Positions 57,046 to 64,000 of a stretch of DNA of 64,000 nt are shown here, in pieces. Both the position numbers and the translations under genes were made by a program. Within the stretch, counting starts at the first letter, position 1; every line of letters starts with the position of its first letter. Source of the DNA: CBDDIP01 sp965279405 (GTDB taxonomy: Bacteria; Actinomycetota; Acidimicrobiia; Acidimicrobiales; Ilumatobacteraceae); NCBI GenBank assembly GCA_965279405.1, contig OZ257157.1, forward strand, positions 2,046,001 to 2,110,000, given 5' to 3'. The notes under the pieces are model-generated. The model was not told the DNA's origin, ran no database searches, and saw only the letters and a list, made by a program, of their open reading frames with translations.

Positions 57046-58446
57046 TCACAGGTTGTTCACGCGGGTCTCGAACGCGGTGGCGAGCGCGAGCAGCCGGGTG
57101 TCGGTCCACGGGCGTCCGGCGAGCTGCATGCCCACCGGGAGGCCGTCGTCGCCGCGGCCGATGGGGACCGCCAGCGACGGCAGCCCGGTGACGTTCCACA
57201 GCGCGAACGTCCGCGCCGACACGTCGGGCCAGTTGCTCGGTACGCCGGCCACCGGACGATCGACGTCGTCGAACGGGGGAGCGGTGGCCAGGGCGGCCGG
57301 CACGACGGTCGCATCGAAGCCGGCCAGCGAAGCGGTGACCGATGCTGTCAGAGCGCGCCGGGCGTGCAACGCGGCGTGGTAGTCGTCCGGCGTGACCATC
57401 TCGCCGACCTCCAACCGCCCGCGGAACGTCGGGGTCAGCTCGTCCCGAGGCGCGTCGGGGTAGGTCTGCGCCGCTTCGTACATGGTGATCAGCCAGCTGA
57501 GCGCGGCGCCGTGCTCGGCGTGCTCGACGTCCACCTCGACGAGCTCGGCGCCGAGATCACGCAGCGCGTCGAGTGCGTCGGCGAACCGTGCCGCGACGTC
57601 CGGCTCGATGACGTCGTGGAAGAACCGTCGCGGCACGGCCAGTCGCACGCCGCGCAGATCGGCCAGCGGCGTGGTCGGCTCGCCGTCGAGTGCTTCGAAC
57701 AGCAGCGCCGCATCGATCGCGCTGCGGGCCATCGGGCCAGGGCAGTCCAGCGTGGGAGCGAGTCCGACGATGCCGTCGCACGACAGGCGACCGAGCGTCG
57801 GCTTGAGCCCGACGACGCCGCAGTAGGTGGCCGGGATGCGGATCGAACCGCCGGTGTCGGTGCCGAGCGCGAGCGGCGCAACGCGTGCCGCGAGCGCCGC
57901 GGCCGAGCCTGCGGAGGATCCGCCGGTGATTCGAGTGTGATCCCACGGGTTGAGCGTGTTGCCGAACGCGAACTGCTCGTTGCCGCAACCGAGCTCCGAG
58001 GTCGACGTCTTGGCCACGACGATGCCTCCCGCCGCGCGCACCGCGGCGACGACCGCGGCGTCGACCGTCGGCACGCGATCCGCCAGCCACCGCGACCCGC
58101 CGGTGGTGGTCAGTCCGGCGGTGTCGAGGAGGTCCTTCACCACGACCGGCACGCCCTCCAGCAGGCGCGGCCGACCTGCGGCCCATCGTGCTGCCGACCG
58201 TTCGGCAGCGGCAAGCGCGCGAACGTCGTCGACCGCCCAGAACGCGCCGAGCCGATCGTCGTGGATCGCCGCGAGACAGGCGTCGACCACCTCGCCCGGT
58301 GTGGAAGTTCCGGCGCGGTACGCGTCGATCAGCTCGTGTGCACCGAGCTGCAACGACGCCGGGGCCGACGTGGTCGGGAGCGCGCCTGCGGCAGCGACGA
58401 CGCGCGGCAGCATCGCCGCCAGCTCGTAGTCGGCGGCAGAGGGCAT
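57046..58446 (-). CDS. Amidase-signature family hydrolase
   Basis: The 466-residue enzyme has the Ser-cisSer-Lys triad segments: VVVKDLLDTAGL (Lys), TGGSSAGSAAALAAR (cis-Ser) and TDTGGSIRIPATYCG (nucleophile Ser). It hydrolyses amides to acid and ammonia. Last gene of the BMP importer operon, 5 bp after the permease stop, so the imported substrate may be its target or precursor. Confidence 0.93.
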   Translation of the reverse strand: MPSAADYELAAMLPRVVAAAGALPTTSAPASLQLGAHELIDAYRAGTSTPGEVVDACLAAIHDDRLGAFWAVDDVRALAAAERSAARWAAGRPRLLEGVPVVVKDLLDTAGLTTTGGSRWLADRVPTVDAAVVAAVRAAGGIVVAKTSTSELGCGNEQFAFGNTLNPWDHTRITGGSSAGSAAALAARVAPLALGTDTGGSIRIPATYCGVVGLKPTLGRLSCDGIVGLAPTLDCPGPMARSAIDAALLFEALDGEPTTPLADLRGVRLAVPRRFFHDVIEPDVAARFADALDALRDLGAELVEVDVEHAEHGAALSWLITMYEAAQTYPDAPRDELTPTFRGRLEVGEMVTPDDYHAALHARRALTASVTASLAGFDATVVPAALATAPPFDDVDRPVAGVPSNWPDVSARTFALWNVTGLPSLAVPIGRGDDGLPVGMQLAGRPWTDTRLLALATAFETRVNNL

Positions 58447-58451
58447 CGGGG

Positions 58452-59393
58452 TCAGGTCAGTCCGCGAACGAACGGTCTGGCGAGCGCGGAGGGCTGGCGA
58501 CTGCGGGCGGCGAACACGAGCATCGTCGCCAGTGCCATCACGTACGGCAGGGCCACCAGCAGCTGCGGGTTGGCCTTGTAGCCGAGCGCCTGGAACACGG
58601 AGCCGAGCGCCTGGAAGAAGCCGAAGACGAACGCGCCGGCGATCGTGCCCTTCAACGTCCAGCCGCCGAAGATCACCGCGGCGAGCGCGATGAAGCCGCG
58701 ACCGTTGAGCGAGTTGGCGGTGAAGCTGCCGGTCTGTCCGAGCGTCAGGTAGGTGCCGGCCAGGCCGGCGAACAGCCCGGCGACGTACACGCCCTGGCGG
58801 CGACGCTTGTTGACGTCGATGCCGCTGACGTCGCCCGCCTGCGGGTTCTCGCCCGCGCAGCGCAGCTCGAGGCCCCACCGGGTCCGGTAGACGAGCCACC
58901 ACGCCAGCGGGATCAACGGGTACAGCAGGTACTGCAAGGGCGCCTGGTTGAACAGCGCTCGACCGACGAGCGGGATGTCGGCCAGCAGCGGGATCCGCCA
59001 GGCCTTCACGCCACCCGACTGCACGACCGGCTCGATCTGCGCGTCGAGGAACGTCGTCAGCCCGACGGTCAGCACGTTCAGGGTGAGCCCGACGACGAAC
59101 TGGTTGGTGCCGAGGCGGTGGGCCATGACGCCCTGCACGATCGCTACGATCAGTCCACCGGCGATGCCGAACAGGATGGCGACCCAGATGTTGCCGGTGA
59201 GGTGCGATCCGAGCGCGGCCATGAACGCGCCGTTGAGGATCATCCCCTCGACGGAGATGTTGATGGTGCCGGCGCGCTCGGCGATCCATTCGCCGATGGC
59301 GGCGAACGCCAACAACGTGCTGAAGCGCATCGTCGACGCGTACGTCGATTCCGAGCTGAAGAGGTCCCAGACGGCCTGTCCGAAGGCGATCAT
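58452..59393 (-). CDS. ABC importer permease 2 (BMP/nucleoside type)
   Basis: The 313-residue membrane protein has about eight to ten TM helices with GTINISVEGMILNGAFMAALG, AGENPQAGDVSGIDVNKRRRQGVYVAGLFAG and FIALAAVIFGGWTLKG. This is the BPD_transp_2 family (like YufQ/NupC-type nucleoside import and RfuD riboflavin import). ATG overlaps the first permease stop. Confidence 0.92.
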   Translation of the reverse strand: MIAFGQAVWDLFSSESTYASTMRFSTLLAFAAIGEWIAERAGTINISVEGMILNGAFMAALGSHLTGNIWVAILFGIAGGLIVAIVQGVMAHRLGTNQFVVGLTLNVLTVGLTTFLDAQIEPVVQSGGVKAWRIPLLADIPLVGRALFNQAPLQYLLYPLIPLAWWLVYRTRWGLELRCAGENPQAGDVSGIDVNKRRRQGVYVAGLFAGLAGTYLTLGQTGSFTANSLNGRGFIALAAVIFGGWTLKGTIAGAFVFGFFQALGSVFQALGYKANPQLLVALPYVMALATMLVFAARSRQPSALARPFVRGLT

Positions 59394-60547
59394 GCCGCCA
59401 CCGTCCCCTTGGCCGCAGCGGATGCACGGCGCTGCTCGCCACGCCGTCGTTGGATCTCCTGGAACGCAGGAACGACGAGCAGCGCGAGCACGAGCATCGC
59501 CTGCACGACGTCGGCGATGCGCCGGTCGACGCCGGTGGCGGAGAGGAACTGCGAACCGGTGCGCAGCGCGGCGAAGACGAACGCCATCGGGATGGCCAGT
59601 GCGGCGCGCTGGCGGGCCAGCAGTGCGACGAGCAAGCCCTGCCATCCGAGGTTCGACGACATGCCAGTGGTGAAGCGATCGCCGGCCACGCCGCCGGAGA
59701 GCCACAGCCCGCCGGCCAACCCGGCAGCTGCGCCGGAGAAGACGAGCGCTCCGCCGCCGACGACGGCCGCGGAGACGCCGGCACGTCGCGCCGTTCGTGC
59801 GTTGAGGCCGAGCATGCGCAGCTTGAAGCCGACGGTGGTGCGAGCGAGGACGACGCCGACGCCGACGGTGACGACGATGGCGATCACCGCTCCCCACGAC
59901 ACCGTGTTGCCGAAGATGTCGATGCCGGGCATGCGAGCGGCGTGCTTGATCGGCTCGCCGTTGTTGACGCGCGAGTCCTTCGAGTGCGACGCCAGCAGCC
60001 AGCGCTTCGTCAGGCCGAAGTCGGTGAGCTGCGCGGCGATGAACACCAGCAGCAGCGTCGAGATCACCTCGGGCACCTTGCGCGAGTACTTCATCACGGC
60101 GGCGACGAGCGCCCAGAGCCCGCCGAGCACGATGCCGACGCCGAGCGAGACGATGATCGTGATCCAACCCGGCGCATCGATGCGCGACGCGACGAACGCG
60201 AACCCGGCGGCGCCGATCAGCACCTGGCCCTCTTGACCGATGCTGCCGATGCCGGCCTTGCCGGCGGCGATCGTGCCGGCGGCGACGACCAGCAACGGGG
60301 CGGCCGTGGTCAGGGTGATGCCCCACGCGCCCGGAGAGCGGATGCTCCCGTCGAGCAGCGCGGTGAGCACCTTCGATGCGGATCCGCCGGTGCTGCTGAC
60401 CAGCAGGGCGCACAACGCGAGGGCGATGGCGATGGAGAGCGCGTAGGCGAGAACGGTCGGCACCGTGCGCCGGAGCATCGACGGCCCGGACGGTGCACTG
60501 GACCGTTGCTCGTTCACCTGGCTCGCCTCGAGCGCAGCCGTGCTCAT
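59390..60547 (-). CDS. ABC importer permease 1 (BMP/nucleoside type)
   Basis: The 385-residue membrane protein shows GKAGIGSIGQEGQVLIGAAGFAFV, MLGLNARTARRAGVSAAVVGGGAL and WQGLLVALLARQRAALAIPMAFVFAALRTG. It is the YufP-type partner of permease 2. ATG overlaps the ATPase stop (60544-60547) and its stop overlaps permease 2. Confidence 0.92.
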   Translation of the reverse strand: MSTAALEASQVNEQRSSAPSGPSMLRRTVPTVLAYALSIAIALALCALLVSSTGGSASKVLTALLDGSIRSPGAWGITLTTAAPLLVVAAGTIAAGKAGIGSIGQEGQVLIGAAGFAFVASRIDAPGWITIIVSLGVGIVLGGLWALVAAVMKYSRKVPEVISTLLLVFIAAQLTDFGLTKRWLLASHSKDSRVNNGEPIKHAARMPGIDIFGNTVSWGAVIAIVVTVGVGVVLARTTVGFKLRMLGLNARTARRAGVSAAVVGGGALVFSGAAAGLAGGLWLSGGVAGDRFTTGMSSNLGWQGLLVALLARQRAALAIPMAFVFAALRTGSQFLSATGVDRRIADVVQAMLVLALLVVPAFQEIQRRRGEQRRASAAAKGTVAA

Positions 60548-62136
60548 GCGGTCACTCCTCCCATCAGCAGCCCAAGCCGTTCGATGTCCGTCTCGGCGGT
60601 CGGCATCTCGCCGACGATCCGTCCTTCGTGGATGACGCAGATGCGATGCGACAACGTCAGCACCTCCTCGAGCTCGGTGGAGATGAGCAGCACGCCGACG
60701 CCGTCGGCTGCCGCGTCGCGAAGGCGCGAGCTCATGTACTCGATGGCGCCGACGTCGAGGCCGCGCGTCGGCTGCGCAGCGATCAGCACCCGTGGCTTGG
60801 CGGACAGCTCGCGTGCGAGCACGACGCGCTGCTGGTTGCCACCGGACAGCGAACGCATCGGCGCGTGCGGCGACGAGGCCTGGATGTCGAAGGCCCGCAT
60901 CAGCTCGCCGGCGCGGCGCTCGATCATCTTGCGGTCGAGGATGCCGTTCTTGCTCACACCCTCGAGGTCGGCGAGCACGAGGTTCTCGGCGACGCTCAGG
61001 TCGAGCACGCAACCCGAGTCGTGGCGATCCTCGGGGATCACGCCGACGCCGGCAGCACTGAGCGCGCCGGGCTTGTCGTACGCGATGCGTGCCCCGTCGA
61101 CGAGGACGCTGCCGCTGTCGAGCGAGATCAGGCTGGAGAGCACGTCGGCCAGCGGCCGTTGCCCGTTGCCCTCCACCCCGGCGAGCCCGACGATCTCGCC
61201 GGCGTGCACGGTGATGGAGAGGTGGTCGAGGAGAACGTGGCCGTCGCGATCGGTGAGCGTGGCGTCGAGCACCTCGAGGACGACGGGAGCCTGCAGCAGT
61301 GCGGCTTCCTCGGCCTCGTCGCTCTGCTCGGCCATCTCGGCGGCGGCCTCGATGAGCCCGAGGGCGGCAGCTTCCGAGCGCAGCGAGACCGGACGGCCGA
61401 CCATGCTCTGCGCCAGCGAGGCGGCAGTGGCGTCCGACGTGGGCAGGCGATCGATGACGCGACCGCCACGCATGATGGTGACCTCGTCGGTGGCGTGGAG
61501 GATCTCGTCGAGCTTGTGCGACACGAGGGCGACGGCGCGGCCCTCGTCGGCGACCACGGTGCGCAGCACGGAGAAGAGCTGTTCGCTCTCGGCCGGTGTC
61601 AGCACGCTGGTCGGCTCGTCGAAGACGATGATGCGCGGCTCGCGCCGCAGGCACTTGATGATCTCGACGCGCTGGCGCTCGCCCGCAGTCAGCCGCGAGA
61701 CGGTGGCCATCGGGTCGATGCCCAAGCCGTAGCGCTCGCTGATGGCGGCGACGCGCGCGCAGGCCTGCTTGCGATCGAGCGACACGCGCTCGCCGAGGAT
61801 GACGTTCTCCCACACGGTGAGCGGCTCGACGAGGCTGTAGTGCTGGTGGACCATGGCGATGCCGAGATCGGCGGCGGCCAGCGGGTCGGTGATCGTGGTG
61901 GTCTCACCACGGATGGCGATGGCTCCGTCATCAGGCTGGATGAGCCCGATGAGGATCTTCATCAGCGTGGACTTCCCGGCGCCGTTCTCGCCGAGCACGC
62001 CGTGGATGCGCCCGTGGTGGAGGTCGAGGTCGACCTCGTTGCAGGCGACGACGCGGCCGTACCGCTTCGTGATGTTGCGGAGGGAAACCGCGGGGGTGGC
62101 GGCCGAAGCCGCCACCCCCACATCAACCTTGCTCAA
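60544..62136 (-). CDS. Double-domain ABC importer ATPase (nucleoside/sugar type)
   Basis: The 530-residue protein has two ATPase domains. The first has Walker A GENGAGKST, signature LTAGERQRVEIIKCL and Walker B IIVFDEPTSVLTP. The second has GVEGNGQRPLADV in place of a full Walker A, LSGGNQQRVVLAREL and ISTELEEV. This is the RbsA/YufO/NupO layout, where only the first site hydrolyses ATP well. ATGA overlaps with both neighbours. Confidence 0.94.
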   Translation of the reverse strand: MSKVDVGVAASAATPAVSLRNITKRYGRVVACNEVDLDLHHGRIHGVLGENGAGKSTLMKILIGLIQPDDGAIAIRGETTTITDPLAAADLGIAMVHQHYSLVEPLTVWENVILGERVSLDRKQACARVAAISERYGLGIDPMATVSRLTAGERQRVEIIKCLRREPRIIVFDEPTSVLTPAESEQLFSVLRTVVADEGRAVALVSHKLDEILHATDEVTIMRGGRVIDRLPTSDATAASLAQSMVGRPVSLRSEAAALGLIEAAAEMAEQSDEAEEAALLQAPVVLEVLDATLTDRDGHVLLDHLSITVHAGEIVGLAGVEGNGQRPLADVLSSLISLDSGSVLVDGARIAYDKPGALSAAGVGVIPEDRHDSGCVLDLSVAENLVLADLEGVSKNGILDRKMIERRAGELMRAFDIQASSPHAPMRSLSGGNQQRVVLARELSAKPRVLIAAQPTRGLDVGAIEYMSSRLRDAAADGVGVLLISTELEEVLTLSHRICVIHEGRIVGEMPTAETDIERLGLLMGGVTA

Positions 62137-63287
62137 GCGTATGCCTCAGCCTTGACAGCGCCGAAGGCTTCGTTCAGGTCGCCCGAGGCGATCTTGGCGT
62201 AGGCAGCTTCCATCGCCGTGGTCTCCTCCGGGGTCGGGTCGCAGATCACTGCGCCGACTTCGGGGTCGACACCGACGTGGAACGTGCGGGTCTGACCCCG
62301 CTGCAGCTTGCCTTCCTGGATCTCCTTGAGGATCGTGCCGAGGTACAGGCCCGAGTCGAACTTCACCGCGATGTCGTAGTGGATGTCGGTGCGCTCGCAG
62401 GCGTTGGCCGATCCGGCGCTCATCGTGATGATGTCGTTCTCGTTGGACAGCTTGACGACGGCCTCGTGCGCGCCACCCAGGTACGGGTAGATGGCGCCGA
62501 CGCCCTGATCCTTCAGGTTGTTGAAGGCCTCGGTGGCGGCTGCGACGTCGTTGAACGAGCCGCTTGCCACGTAGGTCCACTCGAAGGACTTGTCGACATC
62601 GTCGAGCCCGAGGCGGAACGAGCCGAAGCTCTCCTTCTCGAAGTTGAAGCTGTTGTTGCCGATCATGGCCGCCTTGGTGACGCCCTTGGCCTGCATCAGC
62701 AGACCCGTGGCCACGCCGGCCGAGTAGGCGATCTCGGAACCGTCGTCACCGGACTGGATGAGGTTCGGCAGCTCCTGGAAGCCACCGCCGCAGTTGCAGT
62801 ACCAGATGATGTCGCCGTACTTCTCGGTGAGGTCCGGCAGCGGGTCGGCGATCTCGCCGGCACCGACGGTGATCACGTCGACGTCCTGACGGGCGAGGCT
62901 GTCCAACTGCGTGGCGGCCTCTTCCGGCTTGATGTTGTCGACGACGATCGGCTCTTCGTAGCCGTTGTCGGTCGAGAACTTGGTGACGCCGTCGACGAGC
63001 GCCTGGTAGTAGGCGCCGTCATCGCGGGGACCGGGCGTGGCCACACCGAAGACGACCTTGCCGTCACCGTTGGTGTCGAGGCTGAGCGCCTCGCCCGTGG
63101 TGCCGGGGGTGGTCGCCGGGGTGGTGCCCGGGGTCGTGCCCGCATCCGTCGGCGGCGTCGTGCCGGCGTCGGTGGCGGGGGTGGTCGCCGGCGTGGTGGC
63201 GCCGGAGTCCTTGTCGTCGGAGCCGCAGGCTGCGGCGAGGATGCTCAGGGCAGCGATGGCTGCCAGGGCGGTACGGGTTGCTTTCAT
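62133..63287 (-). CDS. BMP-family substrate-binding lipoprotein
   Basis: The 384-residue lipoprotein has lipobox LAAAC (Cys21), a Thr/Pro-rich linker, then the basic membrane protein fold: VVFGVATPGPRDDGAYYQALVDGV, IVVDNIKPEEAATQLDSLARQDVDVITVGAG, IAYSAGVATGLLMQAKGVTKAAMIGN and AIYPYLGGAHEAVVKL. BMP proteins bind nucleosides, riboflavin or related heterocycles. A strong GGGGGAGA site precedes the ATG. First gene of the five-gene importer-amidase operon. Confidence 0.93.
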   Translation of the reverse strand: MKATRTALAAIAALSILAAACGSDDKDSGATTPATTPATDAGTTPPTDAGTTPGTTPATTPGTTGEALSLDTNGDGKVVFGVATPGPRDDGAYYQALVDGVTKFSTDNGYEEPIVVDNIKPEEAATQLDSLARQDVDVITVGAGEIADPLPDLTEKYGDIIWYCNCGGGFQELPNLIQSGDDGSEIAYSAGVATGLLMQAKGVTKAAMIGNNSFNFEKESFGSFRLGLDDVDKSFEWTYVASGSFNDVAAATEAFNNLKDQGVGAIYPYLGGAHEAVVKLSNENDIITMSAGSANACERTDIHYDIAVKFDSGLYLGTILKEIQEGKLQRGQTRTFHVGVDPEVGAVICDPTPEETTAMEAAYAKIASGDLNEAFGAVKAEAYA

Positions 63288-63321
63288 GTGTCTCCCCCGA
63301 GAGCGAGTCTCGTGTTCTTGG

Positions 63322-63343
63322 CTGCAATGCAGTGGTTCGTCAA
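63322..63343 (-). promoter_or_regulatory. Promoter and palindrome of the BMP importer operon
   Basis: On the minus strand, TTGACG (63343-63338) is a -35 box, followed by the 11-bp palindrome CTGCATTGCAG (63332-63322) in the spacer. A -10 box would be near CAAGAA (about 63320-63315), which is a weak match. The palindrome could be an operator for a regulator outside the window. Confidence 0.4.
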
Positions 63344-63388
63344 AATCGTTTCGCCGTGATCGTTGGGCGCGCTCCCGTGGGCCCTGGG

Positions 63389-64000
63389 TCACCTCCTCAG
63401 CTCGGCAACGACGGTCTGCTTGTGGCGGTAGGCCTCGGCCAGCGGTGCGCCCGCGCCGAGTGCCTGCACCACGAGTTCTTCTGCCGCCGCGTAGCGCTCT
63501 GCCGCCTCCATCACCTCGGTGAGCTCGGCGGCGCGCACGCGCACGCAGCCGGTCCCGTCGATGACGACGTGGTCGTCGGGCGACACCGTTGCGCCGCCGA
63601 CGACGACCGAGTGATCGACGCCGACGACTTCCACCTGACCGGCCGGGCCGACCACTGCTTCGCTCGCGGCGTAGACGGGAAGACTGATCGCGGACATCGC
63701 CGGGCGGTCGCGGACGATGCCGTCGACCAGCACGCCCGCAGCCCTCTGCTGCGCTGCGGCCGTGCTCAGGATCTCGCCCCAGAGCGCGCCGGGCACGGGG
63801 CGTGCGCCGGCGATGAGAACGACGTGGCCGTCGAGCGGCGAGCTGAGCAGATCGTAGATCGGGCCGATGCCGGCGCCTCCGGGCGTGGCGCGCACCTCGA
63901 CGATGCGCACACCGGACAGGATCGATCGCGTCGACGGCACGACGGGGCGCAGCGGGGGCGTCAACCAACCGTCTCGACCCCACAGGGCGAGCACGTCGGC
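63389..64000 (-). CDS. RraA/aldolase-like family protein (N-terminus outside window)
   Basis: About 203 residues are visible and the frame is open to the window edge. The family motif GALWGEILSTAAAQQRAAGVLVDGIVRD includes the Asp-Gly...Arg-Asp pattern of 4-hydroxy-4-methyl-2-oxoglutarate/4-carboxy-4-hydroxy-2-oxoadipate aldolases and RraA. These aldolases cut ring-derived oxo acids into pyruvate and oxaloacetate. In this region a catabolic aldolase is more likely than an RNase E regulator. Its stop lies 101 bp before the BMP gene, on the same strand. Confidence 0.82.
   Translation of the reverse strand, partial: ADVLALWGRDGWLTPPLRPVVPSTRSILSGVRIVEVRATPGGAGIGPIYDLLSSPLDGHVVLIAGARPVPGALWGEILSTAAAQQRAAGVLVDGIVRDRPAMSAISLPVYAASEAVVGPAGQVEVVGVDHSVVVGGATVSPDDHVVIDGTGCVRVRAAELTEVMEAAERYAAAEELVVQALGAGAPLAEAYRHKQTVVAELRR

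Noticed and set aside
57046..59784. Fusion of amidase with the upstream permease frame
   Set aside because: The longer frame upstream of 58446 is an out-of-frame reading of the permease gene; the amidase begins at the ATG 58446.

Overview
The window looks like chromosomal DNA of a high-GC actinobacterium. Codon third positions are strongly G/C, and GTG starts and 4-bp stop/start overlaps (ATGA, GTGA) are common. A dnaK-grpE-dnaJ-hspR operon carries HspR-type (HAIR) operators, dCTP deaminase is of the mycobacterial type, and there is an F420-type LLM oxidoreductase. By general flavour (TMEM175 channel, SNF2/SWIM pair, HdrD-like fusion) I lean towards class Acidimicrobiia (Ilumatobacter-like). 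That placement is inference, not proof.

Layout. 1-9 kb: small regulatory and housekeeping genes. These include an ArsR/SRPBCC pair behind a perfect palindromic operator, a DUF6069-like membrane gene with an apparent frameshift, a metal-ligand-poor MBL-fold protein, a NarL-type two-component system and a LuxR regulator. 9.3-12.2 kb: tRNA-Gly(CCC), a small gene coupled to dcd, a dcd gene interrupted by a class 3 mini-intein exactly at the catalytic serine, a HAD hydrolase and a TMEM175 channel. 12.2-24.4 kb: beta-propeller lipoprotein, HdrD-like membrane Fe-S reductase, cNMP-binding protein, an Hsp70-TM-pentapeptide fusion, gpmA, a large LuxR-type (LAL) ATPase regulator and an M14 carboxypeptidase. 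24.4-29.4 kb: an OmpR-type two-component system divergent from two secreted or anchored low-complexity proteins, ApbE flavin transferase and a ferric-reductase-like haem membrane protein, which together look like a redox module. 29.3-34.9 kb: N-acyl-D-amino-acid deacylase-like amidohydrolase, class C beta-lactamase-like hydrolase, LLM oxidoreductase and GT-C glycosyltransferase. 35-39.2 kb: the dnaK operon with two HAIR operators. 39.2-43 kb: SWIM/SNF2 pair.

43.6-64 kb is an accessory catabolic region. It holds a Rieske oxygenase, two related amidohydrolases, two VOC proteins, a SnoaL-like protein, an aldo/keto reductase, two MDR dehydrogenases, a flavin reductase, an O-methyltransferase-like protein, an amidase, a RraA/aldolase-like protein and two complete ABC importers (one NMT1/SsuBC-like, one BMP/nucleoside-like). 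Two operons 11 kb apart share a 19-bp operator-like motif (TGGTCWGACCATCAGWCCA) at the same distance from similar -10 boxes. This suggests one regulon for uptake and breakdown of a so far unidentified, probably nitrogen-containing, compound. Tandem pairs of 38-44 nt hairpin repeats sit in three intergenic gaps (32.4, 48.6 and 52.7 kb).

No CRISPR array, IS element, rRNA or replication origin was seen. No gap of more than about 300 bases lacks a gene.
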